DNA of 64,000 nucleotides from Vibrio artabrorum (GCF_024347295.1 NZ_AP025458.1:434001-498000), one strand, 5' to 3'; counted from the stretch's first letter, positions 9,303-20,222 are shown. Numbers and translations are program-made. Notes: generated by a model not told the origin, from the sequence alone.

Positions 9303-10040
9303 TTGTTGTTCGAGTTTCTCTAATCGTTTTAGGATCTGTTGTTGTTGTTCTATGATTTTTTCAAGATGCTTCTCTTTGCTTTCCGCTCGTTGATTTTCAT
9401 GACGAGTTGGGGAGGTAATCAAAGATGTAATTAGGCCTGAAATCATACCAAAAATACCGACACCACAAACAATAATCAGAGAGGCGACCAGTTTCCCTGA
9501 ACTGGTCACTGGATAATGATCACCATACCCCACCGTGCTTATCGTGACGAAGGCCCACCATAAAGCATCTTGCCCTGTTGTAATGTTGGCATTGGGATCT
9601 TGGTGCTCTAAAAGCAGTATGGTCCCTGCGCCTAACGTAAGGAGCATCACCAATAGCAGAATAATTGAGGCGAGAGTGGTCTCTTTTCGGTTACGGAATA
9701 ACTCTCTGAACACGCGTTTTCCTGAACGAAGAACAAGAATGACACGCAGAATCTGAAAAATGCGAGCGAAACGAAGCGGTTCGACCATGGGGATGCTTGC
9801 CAAGAAATCGATCCAGTGTACTTTCAAATATTCTTTCTTATTTTGTGATCTGAATAGATCTATTGTGAGCTGAAAAAGAAAAACACTACAGATTATAAAG
9901 TCGAGGCCGACAAGAACTTGTTTTGATTCTTTATCAATCGGTGCAAACAATAAGCCTGAGATCACAAATAACGCTAAGAAAGAAAGAATCAGTGATAATA
10001 AGCTCATTGGCTGTAGGGTATTTTTGATATTATTTAACAT
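9291..10040 (-). CDS. Voltage-gated-type potassium channel
   Basis: Small inner-membrane ion channel of 249 residues. Hydrophobic segments S1 to S4 occupy about residues 13-110, with an arginine-bearing S4 (RFARIFQILRVILVLRSGKR, 90-109). S5 lies near 124-144, the pore helix near 158-168, the potassium filter TVGYGD at 169-174, and S6 near 184-205. A charged coiled-coil tail (LEKIIEQQQQILKRLEKLEQQ) may assemble the tetramer. Ion selectivity follows from the filter; gating and physiological role are inferred. It is convergent with ygiF and divergent from the chemoreceptor gene, and is not part of the ancestral ygiF-glnE unit. No clear family symbol is assigned. Confidence 0.85.
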   Translation of the reverse strand: MLNNIKNTLQPMSLLSLILSFLALFVISGLLFAPIDKESKQVLVGLDFIICSVFLFQLTIDLFRSQNKKEYLKVHWIDFLASIPMVEPLRFARIFQILRVILVLRSGKRVFRELFRNRKETTLASIILLLVMLLTLGAGTILLLEHQDPNANITTGQDALWWAFVTISTVGYGDHYPVTSSGKLVASLIIVCGVGIFGMISGLITSLITSPTRHENQRAESKEKHLEKIIEQQQQILKRLEKLEQQTKK

Positions 10041-10070
10041 TCATACGAGGCTCGAAATAAATTGCGAATG

Positions 10071-10099
10071 TTGACTGATATAGTCACCTCGCAGATATA
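10071..10099 (+). promoter_or_regulatory. Possible sigma-70 promoter for the chemoreceptor gene
   Basis: TTGACT, 17 bases, GATATA, about 40 bases before the start codon. No clear flagellar sigma-28 site was seen. Confidence 0.4.
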
Positions 10100-10137
10100 C
10101 AAGCCTTCAATATATAAGAATTAGTGGAGAACTGACA

Positions 10138-11394
10138 ATGACTAAACTGTCATTCAAGTGGTGGGAAAGGATTATCTCTGACATTCGTCTCGTTCCAAAA
10201 ATGATTATGCTGATGATATTCAGCACTGTGTTGATCATTTCAAAGCAGTTATGGGATGCAAGTATGTTTTATGATTCATTACTTGCGGTCACAAACAATG
10301 CACAAGTCGCACAACAACACTATGAGACTTACTTAGTTGAAGTGGTTTGGCAGACAACCTTAATGATCATCGTTTTTGTGGTTCTCCTACTTGCGGCAGC
10401 TCGTGTGATGCTGCGTCAAACTCAATACCTTAGCGATGCGATAAAAACCATGGCCGACAAAAACTTATCGGTGCCGATTCAAATGGATTGTAAAGATGAA
10501 TACGGCGATGTGGCACGCGAGCTTGAAAAAACTCGAGTTCAATTGAACGACATGATCAAAACTCAAGTGGCCTCTTCTGATGAGTTATTCGCTTTAACAG
10601 AAGTGATGACCATCAGCATGTCTGAAACCAAAGACTCGACTCAGGAAGAATTCAATGAGATCGACCAACTGGCGACAGCGATGAGTGAGATGACTTCTAC
10701 GGTATTAACGGTTGCTGAGCATGCACAAAGTGCCTCTTCGCTGACTGAACAGGCTTCAGGCCAAGCATTGACGGGCCAAAAATTCGTGCAAGGTTCGGTG
10801 TCTAAAATGAGCGAACTGTCTTCAGATATCGCCGCATCGGCCGCAGCGGTAAATCAAGTTGAAGAGCGTGTTGATTCGATTGGTAGTGTTGTCGGCACTA
10901 TCCAAGGCATTTCAGAACAAACTAACTTATTGGCACTTAACGCAGCGATTGAAGCGGCGCGTGCGGGTGAGGCTGGTCGCGGTTTTGCTGTTGTTGCCGA
11001 CGAGGTTCGTAACCTTGCTCAGCGAACTCAACAAGCGACGGTTGAGATTCAAGACATGATTAGCCACCTACAAACCAGCGCTAATTCGGCTGTCGAGTTG
11101 ATGGAAAAGAGTGTGGTAGAAGCGGCGGAAGGTGTCGAGTTGGTGACCAATGCCGGCTCTGAATTGGATGGTATCGTAAGCCAGGTCAATCAGATAAATG
11201 ATATGAATTTCCAAATCGCAACTGCAGCGGGTCAGCAGAGCAGTGTGGCTGAAGAGATGAGCGTTAACCTAACCAATGTTCGTGAGCTGGTTGAAGCTTC
11301 CGTGGTGGTGATTGGTGAGCTGCTCGATACTTCTCAGATCATGGAAAATAATGCACAAGAACTCGACGGCAAGATTAAGCAATTTAAGGTTTAA
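10138..11394 (+). CDS. Methyl-accepting chemotaxis protein with a minimal periplasmic loop
   Basis: Chemoreceptor of 418 residues that would signal through CheA/CheW. TM1 lies near residues 19-37 and TM2 near 71-92, leaving only about 33 periplasmic residues, too few for a known ligand-binding domain. A HAMP-like segment follows (about 93-140), then the coiled-coil signalling domain with the invariant hairpin tip around [17 protein letters not shown] and [18 protein letters not shown]. It ends KIKQFKV with no CheR/CheB-tethering pentapeptide. The start ATG has GGAG upstream. It is monocistronic, with its own promoter and terminator. The signal sensed is unknown. Confidence 0.88.
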   Translation: MTKLSFKWWERIISDIRLVPKMIMLMIFSTVLIISKQLWDASMFYDSLLAVTNNAQVAQQHYETYLVEVVWQTTLMIIVFVVLLLAAARVMLRQTQYLSDAIKTMADKNLSVPIQMDCKDEYGDVARELEKTRVQLNDMIKTQVASSDELFALTEVMTISMSETKDSTQEEFNEIDQLATAMSEMTSTVLTVAEHAQSASSLTEQASGQALTGQKFVQGSVSKMSELSSDIAASAAAVNQVEERVDSIGSVVGTIQGISEQTNLLALNAAIEAARAGEAGRGFAVVADEVRNLAQRTQQATVEIQDMISHLQTSANSAVELMEKSVVEAAEGVELVTNAGSELDGIVSQVNQINDMNFQIATAAGQQSSVAEEMSVNLTNVRELVEASVVVIGELLDTSQIMENNAQELDGKIKQFKV

Positions 11395-11467
11395 TCATTG
11401 ATTGGCCCTCGCCGTTATGCCCAAGACTTATGCATAGAGACATCGGCCTAACTCGACAAGTTCACTG

Positions 11468-11503
11468 ATAAAACGCCCACATTACGAATGTGGGCGTTTT
11501 TTA
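11468..11503 (+). terminator. Terminator after the chemoreceptor gene
   Basis: AAAACGCCCACATT-ACG-AATGTGGGCGTTTTTT is a strong stem followed by a T-run. Confidence 0.9.
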
Positions 11504-11596
11504 TTGGTATAACTTTGATATAACTTACCTTTGGTTTTTAATACTCGTAACTGAAGAACTGAACCGTTCGGCGCGCAGCTTATACAAGGAAGAAAC

Positions 11597-14476
11597 ATGC
11601 CATTGCCTTCTCAACTCGTCATTCATTCACAGTCTGCCTTTGAGCAATTGTTAGAGCACCAAAGTGAAGCCATTAATGCTTGGCCTGAGCCGCTAATTGA
11701 AGACCTTAAACGCGTCTTAGGATTAAGCTGCTTTGTGGGTGATTGCTTACAACGTGACACGGTTTTATCGACGACTCTACCGGATATGTTGGAATGTGAG
11801 GAGCGTGCTGAAGGGTATCGTGGACGATTGGCTGAGCTGCTTTCTGATTGTACTGATGAAATGAGTGGTCAACGTGTGCTGCGTCAATTCCGTAATCGAG
11901 AAATGACTTACATTGCGTGGCGTGATTTCATGGGTTCATGGAAGCTAGAGCAGAGCTTAAACCATCTATCAATGTTGGCTGAGGCGATGATCTTCGAGAC
12001 TTATCAATGGCAGTACGATAGTTGTTGTAAAGAGTGGGGTACACCTTGTAATGAGCAAGGTGAAGTACAGCCGATGCTGATCATTGGTATGGGTAAGCTC
12101 GGTGGTGGTGAGCTTAACTTCTCTTCTGATATCGACCTGATTTTTACCTATCCTGAAAATGGTGAAACCCAAGGTGCAAGACGCAGCATTGCAAATGCTC
12201 AGTTCTTCACACGCTTAGGGCAACGAATTATCAAGGCCCTTGATCAGCAAACCTTTGATGGATTCTGCTATCGAGTCGACATGCGCCTGCGCCCGTTTGG
12301 TGAGAGTGGCCCATTGGTGATGAGCTATGCCGCACTTGAGGACTATTACCAAGAACAAGGTCGCGACTGGGAACGCTACGCGATGGTCAAAGCGCGTGTG
12401 ATGGGCAGTGAAATGTACCCTGAATACCAAGAGCTTCGTCAGATGCTTCGCCCGTTTGTATTCCGTCGCTATATCGATTTCAGTGCGATTCAATCTCTGC
12501 GCCGAATGAAGTCGATGATCAGCAGCGAAGTTCGTCGTCGCGGTTTATCAAACAACATCAAACTTGGGTCTGGTGGCATTCGCGAAGTGGAGTTTATTGC
12601 TCAAGTCTTTCAATTGATTCGAGGCGGTCGAGAGCCGAGTCTTCGTGGGCGAGGGTTACTGGAAACCTTAAACGCCATTGAGTCACTTCATCTGCTAGAG
12701 GCTGAAGAAGTCGGGCATTTGCGTGAGGCTTATCTGTTTTTACGTCGCCTAGAAAACTTGTTACAAGCAATGGCCGATAAACAAACTCAAACTCTACCGG
12801 ACGGTGAGTTCGAACAATTGCAACTCGCGGTTGCCATGCAATTTGACGATTGGGATAGTTTGATTGGTGAGACTCGTACTCATATGGCGAATGTGCATAC
12901 GGTGTTCGAAGCGCTTATTGGGGTTGATGAAGATGACGCCAACCCAGTTGCGAGCCATTTTAGTGAACTGTGGGATATGGCCCATAAACCGGACGTGATT
13001 GAACATGTACTGGAGCATGATATTGCGGTCGCTAGCCCACCAGAAGCGGCAAAAACCATTATTCAGTTTAAAGCTGATTTAGCAAAGAAAACCCTTGGTC
13101 CACGTGGCCGTGAAGTCCTCAATCGTTTAATGCCGAAAGTGTTTCAAGCGTTATATACCGCTAAGGATGCCGAGTTTGGTTTGTCGCGAGTACTGCATCT
13201 ACTGCATAAAATCGTTACGCGCACCACTTACCTTGAACTACTCGATGAACACCCTGCCGCGTTGACTCAGTTAGTTCGCCTGTGTACCGCTAGCCCAATG
13301 ATTTCGGAGCAATTAGGTCGTTACCCTATTCTGTTAGATGAACTCATCGACCCTCAGCAACTCTACAATCCAGTGCCTTTAGAGTCATATAAGACTGAAT
13401 TGCGTGATTATCTGGCTCGTATCCCGGAAGACGATATGGAGCAACAGATGGAAGGTCTGCGTCAGTTTAAGCAGACTTGTATCTTAAGAATTGCTGCCGC
13501 GGATATTGCAGGAGTGTTGCCTGTGATGAAGGTCAGTGATCACCTTACCTATTTGGCCGAGGCGATAGTGGAAGCTGGCGTTAACCAAGCGTGGCTGCAA
13601 GTCTCCGCCAAATTTGGTGAGCCAACTCATATTAAAGATCGAGAAGGCCGCGGTTTTGCGGTGGTTGGGTATGGCAAGGTAGGGGGCTGGGAGCTTGGCT
13701 ACAATTCCGATCTTGATATTGTATTTATGCATGACTGTCCGGTGCACATCTATACTGACGGTAAGAAAGAGATCGATGGCCGTCAATTTTATCTCAGGTT
13801 GGCCCAGCGCATTATTCATATTTTCTCAACCAGAACTGCTTCCGGAATTCTGTACGAAGTTGACACTCGCTTGCGTCCTTCAGGAGCATCCGGTTTGTTG
13901 GTGAGTCCAACCGAGGCCTTCGATGAGTATCAGCATAAAGAAGCTTGGACATGGGAGCATCAAGCCTTGACTCGTGCTCGAATGATTTATGGCGACGAGC
14001 CACTGGTCACCGCGTTTAACAAAACTCGCCATGATATTTTGTGCTTGCCACGTGATGAGGCGACGCTGAAAAAGTCGGTTGTGGATATGCGTGAGAAGAT
14101 GCGCGGACATTTAGGCGGTAAAAAAGCCGACAGATTCATGCTTAAACAAGATGCGGGTGGGATTACTGATATCGAGTTTTTAGCGCAATATTTAGTCCTT
14201 CGATACAGCCACGAAAAACCGAAGCTCACGCGTTGGTGCGACAATGTTCGAATCTTTGGAAGTTTATTATCGCAAGGGATTATGGATGAGCAGCAAGGCA
14301 TGGCTTTGACTCATGCGTATACGACGTTACGGGATGAAATTCATCATCGAAACTTACTCAATTTGGATGCGGATGTGGCAAACGACAAGTTTGAGAGGGA
14401 AAGAGAACATGTCGTGCAAGCATGGAAGCACTGGATGGATATCTCATTAGAGGCTGATGTAGGACACGGCTCCTAA
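11597..14476 (+). CDS. glnE: Bifunctional glutamine synthetase adenylyltransferase/adenylyl-removing enzyme
   Basis: Controls glutamine synthetase by adding or removing AMP on a tyrosine, in response to PII and glutamine. At 959 residues it has the full family length. The two nucleotidyltransferase-like domains each show their signature: [20 protein letters not shown] in the N-terminal adenylyl-removing half and [20 protein letters not shown] in the C-terminal adenylyl-transfer half. The PII-sensing central region lies between. The ATG at 11597 follows AAGGAAG. Next comes hldE on the same strand after 80 bases, the same order as in E. coli. Confidence 0.96.
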   Translation: MPLPSQLVIHSQSAFEQLLEHQSEAINAWPEPLIEDLKRVLGLSCFVGDCLQRDTVLSTTLPDMLECEERAEGYRGRLAELLSDCTDEMSGQRVLRQFRNREMTYIAWRDFMGSWKLEQSLNHLSMLAEAMIFETYQWQYDSCCKEWGTPCNEQGEVQPMLIIGMGKLGGGELNFSSDIDLIFTYPENGETQGARRSIANAQFFTRLGQRIIKALDQQTFDGFCYRVDMRLRPFGESGPLVMSYAALEDYYQEQGRDWERYAMVKARVMGSEMYPEYQELRQMLRPFVFRRYIDFSAIQSLRRMKSMISSEVRRRGLSNNIKLGSGGIREVEFIAQVFQLIRGGREPSLRGRGLLETLNAIESLHLLEAEEVGHLREAYLFLRRLENLLQAMADKQTQTLPDGEFEQLQLAVAMQFDDWDSLIGETRTHMANVHTVFEALIGVDEDDANPVASHFSELWDMAHKPDVIEHVLEHDIAVASPPEAAKTIIQFKADLAKKTLGPRGREVLNRLMPKVFQALYTAKDAEFGLSRVLHLLHKIVTRTTYLELLDEHPAALTQLVRLCTASPMISEQLGRYPILLDELIDPQQLYNPVPLESYKTELRDYLARIPEDDMEQQMEGLRQFKQTCILRIAAADIAGVLPVMKVSDHLTYLAEAIVEAGVNQAWLQVSAKFGEPTHIKDREGRGFAVVGYGKVGGWELGYNSDLDIVFMHDCPVHIYTDGKKEIDGRQFYLRLAQRIIHIFSTRTASGILYEVDTRLRPSGASGLLVSPTEAFDEYQHKEAWTWEHQALTRARMIYGDEPLVTAFNKTRHDILCLPRDEATLKKSVVDMREKMRGHLGGKKADRFMLKQDAGGITDIEFLAQYLVLRYSHEKPKLTRWCDNVRIFGSLLSQGIMDEQQGMALTHAYTTLRDEIHHRNLLNLDADVANDKFEREREHVVQAWKHWMDISLEADVGHGS

Positions 14477-14556
14477 CTTTCTGCTTATTTTCTATTGTTT
14501 AGCCACTGTAATCAGTGTGCTAGACTCTGGCCAGATTTGATTTTTGGAGATCAATA

Positions 14557-15987
14557 ATGAAACCAATTCTACCTGACTACAGTCAATCAGGTGTTCTTAT
14601 TGTCGGTGACGTCATGCTTGATCGTTACTGGTATGGCCCAACTGGCCGTATTTCACCAGAAGCTCCTGTACCCGTTGTGAAAGTCGAAAATAACGAAGAG
14701 CGTCCTGGGGGAGCTGCCAATGTAGCCATGAATATCGCGTCTCTGGGTGGTCATGCGCATGTTGTGGGTTTAACCGGTAAAGATGAACCAGCCGAAGTGT
14801 TAAAAAACACCTTGGGTGCACTAAAGGTGACGTGTGATTTCGTTGAGTTGGACGATTACCCGACGATTACGAAATTGCGAGTGATGAGTCGTGGGCAGCA
14901 ATTAATTCGCCTTGATTTTGAAGATAAGTTTGAAAATACAGATCCTGAACTTATTTTGTCGCGCATGGAGCAAGCGCTGCCTAATGTTCGTTCAGTTATC
15001 CTTTCTGATTACGCAAAAGGTGCTTTGGAGCATGTGCAGAGCTTTATTCAAAAAGCCCGCGCAGCACAAGTGCCGGTATTTATCGATCCGAAAGGCGCAG
15101 ATTTAGAACGTTACCGTGGCGCGACTCTACTTACGCCAAATATGTCTGAGTTCGAATTAGTCGCTGGAAAGGTGAAATCGGAAGAAGATCTTATCGAGAA
15201 AGGCCTAGCTTTGATCGAAAAATATGATTTTGAAGCTTTGTTGGTCACTCGCAGCGAGCATGGAATGACATTACTTCGTAAAGGTCAGGCCCCATTCCAT
15301 TTACCGACTCAAGCGAAAGAAGTGTATGACGTGACGGGTGCCGGTGATACGGTTATCTCGGTACTGGCAGCTTCCGTTGCTGCGGGTAAGCCGCTGGATG
15401 AAGCGTGTGCATTAGCGAACGCTGCTGCTGGTGTGGTTGTTGGTAAGCTTGGCACATCGACGCTGTCTACGATTGAGTTAGCGGAAGCGATTCACGGCAG
15501 CAAAGACACCGACTATGGCGTGATCTCGGAAGCGGCATTGGTTGAAGCAGTGAAACGTGCTCGTGCGAAAGGCGAGAAAGTTGTGATGACCAATGGCTGC
15601 TTCGATATTTTGCATGCAGGTCATGTCTCTTATATGAATCACGCGGCTGAGTTGGGTGATCGTTTGATCGTAGCCGTGAATACGGATGAGTCAGTGAAGC
15701 GTTTGAAAGGCCCGGGGCGTCCTGTGAACCCTACCGATCGCCGTATGGCGGTATTAGCAGGTTTAGGGGCGGTTGATTGGGTTGTCCCATTCTCTGAAGA
15801 TACACCGCAACGTTTGATCTCTGAGGTATTGCCAAGCATTCTTGTGAAAGGTGGAGATTACAAGCCTGAAGAGATCGCTGGTGGTGCAGAAGTGATTGCT
15901 GCGGGTGGCGAAGTGAAAGTGCTTAACTTTGAGGATGGTTGCTCTACCACTGAAATCATCAAGGCGATTAAAGGCGGCCGCGGTTAA
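14557..15987 (+). CDS. hldE: Bifunctional heptose 7-phosphate kinase / heptose 1-phosphate adenylyltransferase
   Basis: Makes ADP-heptose for the lipopolysaccharide inner core: the N-terminal PfkB-type kinase phosphorylates heptose 7-phosphate and the C-terminal domain transfers AMP. The kinase part shows [17 protein letters not shown] and the catalytic [14 protein letters not shown]. The nucleotidyltransferase part begins near residue 340 with [18 protein letters not shown], containing the HxGH motif. The 476-residue length matches E. coli HldE. A GGAG ribosome site precedes the ATG. A strong shared terminator with tolC follows. Confidence 0.96.
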   Translation: MKPILPDYSQSGVLIVGDVMLDRYWYGPTGRISPEAPVPVVKVENNEERPGGAANVAMNIASLGGHAHVVGLTGKDEPAEVLKNTLGALKVTCDFVELDDYPTITKLRVMSRGQQLIRLDFEDKFENTDPELILSRMEQALPNVRSVILSDYAKGALEHVQSFIQKARAAQVPVFIDPKGADLERYRGATLLTPNMSEFELVAGKVKSEEDLIEKGLALIEKYDFEALLVTRSEHGMTLLRKGQAPFHLPTQAKEVYDVTGAGDTVISVLAASVAAGKPLDEACALANAAAGVVVGKLGTSTLSTIELAEAIHGSKDTDYGVISEAALVEAVKRARAKGEKVVMTNGCFDILHAGHVSYMNHAAELGDRLIVAVNTDESVKRLKGPGRPVNPTDRRMAVLAGLGAVDWVVPFSEDTPQRLISEVLPSILVKGGDYKPEEIAGGAEVIAAGGEVKVLNFEDGCSTTEIIKAIKGGRG

Positions 15988-16010
15988 GCGCGCAACGTTA
16001 TGATCGCTAA

Positions 16011-16042
16011 TAAAAATGCCGCTCAATGAGCGGCATTTTTGT
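16011..16042. terminator. Bidirectional terminator between hldE and tolC
   Basis: AAAAATGCCGCTC-AAT-GAGCGGCATTTTT is symmetrical and serves both convergent genes. Confidence 0.9.
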
Positions 16043-16066
16043 AACGGTAACGTGAGTAATTAAGAG

Positions 16067-17377
16067 TTACTTACTGGCTACTTTTAGACCTGCGTTTACA
16101 TCCACAATGTCTTGTTCGCTTAGCGTACCAACGGCTTGACGAAGCTGAAGCACACTTAGGATGTAGTTGTAACGAGCATCTGAAAGGTTTTTGTTGGCAT
16201 CGTATAGACGGCGCGTTGAGTCTAGTACGTCAACGATAGTACGAGTACCTACATCAAACCCCGCCTCTGTTGCTTCTAAAGCCGACTGAGCCGAAACGAC
16301 AGACTGTTCGTAAGCACGTAGCGCGCCAATCGAAGCTGTGATGTTGTTGTTGAATGCACGTACGTCTTTGACAACGCTACGGTAAGTGGCTTCTAGATCT
16401 TCACTTGCTGCAACATAGTTGTATTCAGCTTGTTTGGTCAAAGACGTTGTGTTGCCACCTGTGTATAGAGGAACCACTAAGTTTAAGCCAACGTTTAGGT
16501 TGTCTGCATCGTAATCATTAGAGCTGTTTGATTGATCTGCAATAGAGTAGCTACCATCTAACGTTAAGCTTGGTAGGTGGCCAGAGCTCGCGAGAGAGAT
16601 GTTATCTTTTGCTACGTCTTGAGAGATGCGTGCCGCGAGCAGCCTAAGGTTCTTTTGTTCTGCTTGTTCGACAAGGGCAGAAATGGATTCTGAAGGTTTA
16701 CTTGCTGAGAAGCGGTCAGTGTCTAGAATGCTTAGGTCAGAGTGTTCTTGACCAGTAATTTCTCGCAGACCTTCGTAGTTATTAATCAGAGTATTCTCCG
16801 CTAAAACTTCGTCCGCTAAAACACCATCATACTGAGCTTGCGCATCATGCACATCAGTAATCGCTGAAAGTCCCACTTCAAAGCGCTGTTTTGTTTGTTC
16901 TAGTTGGCGAGCAACGGCGGCTTTTTCTGCTCGAACAAACTCTAGGCTATCTTGAGCTCGAAGTACTTCGAAGTATGTGGTAGCAACACGAAGGATCAGG
17001 GCCTGTTGTTCTGCAGCATAAGCAGAATCAGCCTGACGAGCTGTTTTCTCTGCGGTATCGAGCGTGAGCCATGAAGAACGTTGGTACAACTCTTGCGAAA
17101 AGTAGATCCCTGCTCCCCATTGATTGTTGTCATTATTTGTATCATTTCGCTCACCACGGTTAATGTCGTAGTTAGCTCTTAAGTCAATTTGTGGTAACAA
17201 GTCACTGCGATTTGATGTCACTGCTTCAAAAGCAGCATCACGCTGCGCTGCTGAACGAAGAAGTTGTGGATCGTTCTGTTTTGCTTGGTCGTAAACTTCA
17301 GCTAGCGTATCAGCAAAAGCTGACGAACTCAGGCTGACAATTGCTGCACTGATAAGTAGTGGAAGCAGTTTTTTCAT
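16067..17377 (-). CDS. tolC: Outer-membrane channel TolC
   Basis: Trimeric outer-membrane exit duct for type I secretion and RND/MFS efflux pumps. From the ATG at 17377 (AGGAA upstream) it encodes 436 residues with a signal peptide MKKLLPLLISAAIVSLSSSAFA. The mature protein starts DTLAEVYDQAKQNDPQLL, typical of TolC, and contains the two related halves of the OEP fold, including FEVGLSAITDVHDAQAQYD in the first repeat and FDVGTRTIVDVLDSTRRLYD in the second. The open frame upstream of the signal peptide (to 17443) is discarded. It is divergent from nudF, the usual Vibrio and E. coli arrangement. Confidence 0.95.
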   Translation of the reverse strand: MKKLLPLLISAAIVSLSSSAFADTLAEVYDQAKQNDPQLLRSAAQRDAAFEAVTSNRSDLLPQIDLRANYDINRGERNDTNNDNNQWGAGIYFSQELYQRSSWLTLDTAEKTARQADSAYAAEQQALILRVATTYFEVLRAQDSLEFVRAEKAAVARQLEQTKQRFEVGLSAITDVHDAQAQYDGVLADEVLAENTLINNYEGLREITGQEHSDLSILDTDRFSASKPSESISALVEQAEQKNLRLLAARISQDVAKDNISLASSGHLPSLTLDGSYSIADQSNSSNDYDADNLNVGLNLVVPLYTGGNTTSLTKQAEYNYVAASEDLEATYRSVVKDVRAFNNNITASIGALRAYEQSVVSAQSALEATEAGFDVGTRTIVDVLDSTRRLYDANKNLSDARYNYILSVLQLRQAVGTLSEQDIVDVNAGLKVASK

Positions 17378-17605
17378 TTTCCTATTCCTGCCTTTTATGG
17401 AATTTTCTTTAAAAGAGTTTAACCCAGTTTGGTGGTAATTCACTCGAAACTTTGCACTTTTTTACATTTAACTGTCCACTTGTGCAATATTTATTTTTTC
17501 AGGGCTTAACTTTAATTATAAATTTTATATAAAAAGTTGAACCTTATCCTTGGTAGTTAACTCGGACAATGAGTAAACTATAAAGATCACTGAGTGAGGT
17601 GCCAA

Positions 17606-18235
17606 ATGCAACAGTATGACAAGCAACGACATGAGTTTACTCCGCAAGATGTGGAAATCGTCTCAAAAGAGACACTGTTTCGTGGTTTTTTCAAAATGGT
17701 TAAATACACATTTAAACATCGACTGTTTGAGGGAGGCTGGAGCCAACCCATAGAACGGGAGATGTTTGAGCGTGGTCATGCTGCCGCTTTGTTACCTTAT
17801 GACCCTATTCGTGATGAAGTCGTAATCGTTGAACAGATCCGAGTTGGTGCTTTAGAGCACGAAAACCCATGGCAATACGAAATTGTTGCTGGGATTATTG
17901 ACAGCGATGAATCGCCACAAGAGGTTGCTCGTCGTGAGGCAATGGAAGAAGCCGGGGTTGAAGTCGGATCTGTATTACCTATCACTTCGTATTACCCTTC
18001 GTCAGGGGGATGTTCAGAAAAGCTTGACGTTTTTATTGGCTGTGTTGATACAACAACAGCAAAAGGTGTACACGGTTTAGATTACGAAGGTGAAGACATT
18101 CGTGTGCAAGTGATGAGTCGTGAAGTCGCGTATCAATTAGTCAAAGACGGTGTGTTTGAAAATGGTGCCACGATCATTGCGTTACAGTGGCTACAATTGA
18201 ACTACCAAGAATTACAGTCAGAGTGGATCGATTAA
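17606..18235 (+). CDS. nudF: ADP-ribose pyrophosphatase, Nudix family
   Basis: Hydrolyses ADP-ribose to AMP and ribose 5-phosphate. The 209-residue product contains the Nudix box in the form G(5x)E(7x)REAxEExGV at GIIDSDESPQEVARREAMEE, followed by SGGCSEKLDVFIG, typical of ADP-ribose pyrophosphatases. The ATG at 17606 lies just behind GAGGTG; a GTG at 17594 is in frame but less likely. It is the first gene of the nudF-yqiB-cpdA-yqiA run, with only four bases to yqiB, and divergent from tolC. Confidence 0.93.
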   Translation: MQQYDKQRHEFTPQDVEIVSKETLFRGFFKMVKYTFKHRLFEGGWSQPIEREMFERGHAAALLPYDPIRDEVVIVEQIRVGALEHENPWQYEIVAGIIDSDESPQEVARREAMEEAGVEVGSVLPITSYYPSSGGCSEKLDVFIGCVDTTTAKGVHGLDYEGEDIRVQVMSREVAYQLVKDGVFENGATIIALQWLQLNYQELQSEWID

Positions 18236-18239
18236 CGTC

Positions 18240-18680
18240 ATGCCAAATATCGCTGTCAAAAAACCGTATCATGTTGATCTTGCTGAATTGATGCGGGTTT
18301 ATGAGACGAACTACGCGAAGCTTAATGCTCTGTTACCGGTCGCGCATGAGGTTGGTGACGTTCGCTGTTACCAAGCCGTTAATATGGTGTATCAATTGAC
18401 AGTGAATGAGGTCACAAAATACACCACTTTAATAGATATATGTCAGAGTGATGCGATGCCAGTGTTTCCTTTGCCAAAAATGTCTGTCAGGCTATATCAC
18501 GATGCTCGAGTTGCAGAAGTGTGCGCCAGTGGGGATTTTTCGCGAGTCAAAGCGAAATATGACTACCCCAACACTAAGCTTTTGCAGAAAGACGAGAAAT
18601 TTCAATTGAATAAATTTCTTGGGGAATGGTTAACGTTTTGTTTAAAAACGGGTCTCAGCCGAAGCCCTATTACCTTTTAA
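18240..18680 (+). CDS. yqiB: DUF1249 protein YqiB
   Basis: Conserved gammaproteobacterial protein of 146 residues without an established biochemical function. It begins PNIAVKKPYHVDLAELMRVYETNYAKL and contains VYQLTVNEVTKYTTLIDI and PKMSVRLYHDARVAEV, the most conserved part of DUF1249. No membrane segment or signal peptide is visible. It is placed four bases after nudF and about 60 before cpdA, the same order as in E. coli, so it is probably co-transcribed. Confidence 0.88.
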   Translation: MPNIAVKKPYHVDLAELMRVYETNYAKLNALLPVAHEVGDVRCYQAVNMVYQLTVNEVTKYTTLIDICQSDAMPVFPLPKMSVRLYHDARVAEVCASGDFSRVKAKYDYPNTKLLQKDEKFQLNKFLGEWLTFCLKTGLSRSPITF

Positions 18681-18739
18681 TTGAGCCTATTTAACAACAC
18701 TTTTAAAGTCTAAACCGTAACGTATCTGGATTTGTTATT

Positions 18740-19564
18740 TTGGAATTATCACACACTTCAAAATTTGATGAGAGCACGATTAAGCTTGTTCAGCTAACGG
18801 ACACGCATTTATTTGCGCCGAGCACAGGCAGCTTATTAAGCATCAACACTCAAGATAGCTTTCAGGCAGTCGTCGATGGCATTGTTAGCCAGGGCTTCAA
18901 TTATGAAGCGATCTTAGCGACCGGTGATATCTCTCAAGATCACAGTGCTGAGTCGTACCAAAAATTTGAATCCGGTATTCAACCTTTAGAAAAGCCATGC
19001 TATTGGCTACCTGGTAACCATGACTTTAAGCCGAATATGAGTCGTGTTTTACCATCACCACAAATACAATGTGTTGAGCATGTTTTGCTAGGTGATAACT
19101 GGCAGATGGTGATGCTCGACTCTCAAGTGGTGGGTGTACCTCATGGGCGCCTCAGTGATCAACAACTTGATTTACTGGCACGAAAACTAACGGATTTCCC
19201 TGAGCGTAATACGCTGGTTTTACTGCATCACCATCCATTATTGGTGGGCAGTGCGTGGTTGGATCAGCATAACCTAAAAGACGCAGAACAGTTTTGGGAT
19301 GTGGTGCAACAGCATACCAATGTCAAAGCGGTGCTGTGTGGGCACGTTCACCAAGACATGAATCGAGAGCATCTTGGTGTGCAAGTCATGGCAACCCCAT
19401 CGACTTGTGTTCAATTCAAACCAAACTCGAACGACTTTGCGGTTGATACTTTATCTCCAGGTTGGCGAGAGCTTGAGCTACACCAAGATGGCAGCGTGAC
19501 GACAAAAGTTCGTCGTCTGCCTGATGGACAATTCTTACCTGACTTTGATGCGGGTGGTTATTGA
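18740..19564 (+). CDS. cpdA: 3',5'-cyclic-AMP phosphodiesterase
   Basis: Cytoplasmic metallophosphoesterase that degrades cAMP and so tunes CRP signalling. All metal-binding blocks are present in order: QLTDTHLF, ATGDISQD, PGNHDF, LLHHHPLL and CGHVHQD. The best start is a TTG at 18740, giving 274 residues and the usual short lead before the first block; there is no in-frame ATG at a sensible place and the ribosome site is weak, so the start is uncertain by a few codons. It sits between yqiB and yqiA as in other gammaproteobacteria. Confidence 0.93.
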   Translation: MELSHTSKFDESTIKLVQLTDTHLFAPSTGSLLSINTQDSFQAVVDGIVSQGFNYEAILATGDISQDHSAESYQKFESGIQPLEKPCYWLPGNHDFKPNMSRVLPSPQIQCVEHVLLGDNWQMVMLDSQVVGVPHGRLSDQQLDLLARKLTDFPERNTLVLLHHHPLLVGSAWLDQHNLKDAEQFWDVVQQHTNVKAVLCGHVHQDMNREHLGVQVMATPSTCVQFKPNSNDFAVDTLSPGWRELELHQDGSVTTKVRRLPDGQFLPDFDAGGY

Positions 19565-19579
19565 TGCAGGACGTGACTC

Positions 19580-20185
19580 ATGTTTGATTCTAATCCGCAA
19601 GCGACGAAGCCATCATTGCTTCTCTATATTCATGGTTTCAACAGTTCGTCACGTTCTCATAAAGCGAATGTGATGATTGATTACTGTGCAGAGCATCGCG
19701 CTGATATTAAGGTTATAGCGCCTCAATTGCCCAGTTTTCCTCAGCAAGCGGCGCTTTATTTGCAGCAGTTGGTGGAGCAGTATAAAGATCACTATCGGAT
19801 CGCACTCGTGGGTAGCTCGTTGGGTGGTTATCTTTCAACATGGCTCAATAGCCACTATGGTTTCAAAGCGGTGGTAGTTAACCCAGCGGTAAAGCCTTAC
19901 GAGTTGCTTGCGGACTATTTAGGTGAGCAAGTAAACCCATACACAGATGAACGATATGTGTTAGAAACACAACACATTGATGAACTGAAGGCGTTAGAGG
20001 TTGCGGCTCTCGCTAAGCCGAGTGACTTCTGGTTACTTCAGCAAATGGAAGACGAAGTTCTGGATTACCGACAAGCGGTAGAGAAGTACCAAGGTGCAAC
20101 ACAGACAGTAGAAGAGGGCGGGGATCATAGCTTTGTTGATTTTGAACGCTTCCCACAACAAATCATCACTTTTCTAAATCTTTAA
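19580..20185 (+). CDS. yqiA: YqiA alpha/beta-hydrolase esterase
   Basis: Small serine esterase of 201 residues of the UPF0227 type, with activity on short acyl and CoA-type esters known for E. coli YqiA. The N-terminal strand LLLYIHGFNSS supplies the oxyanion region, GSSLGG contains the nucleophilic serine, and GGDHSF near the C-terminus supplies the catalytic histidine. A CAGGA site precedes the ATG. It closes the nudF run and lies upstream of parE. The physiological substrate is unknown. Confidence 0.88.
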   Translation: MFDSNPQATKPSLLLYIHGFNSSSRSHKANVMIDYCAEHRADIKVIAPQLPSFPQQAALYLQQLVEQYKDHYRIALVGSSLGGYLSTWLNSHYGFKAVVVNPAVKPYELLADYLGEQVNPYTDERYVLETQHIDELKALEVAALAKPSDFWLLQQMEDEVLDYRQAVEKYQGATQTVEEGGDHSFVDFERFPQQIITFLNL

Positions 20186-20222
20186 TCTGTTCCACTAACC
20201 AAGTAATTTTCTCTTGTTTGCC

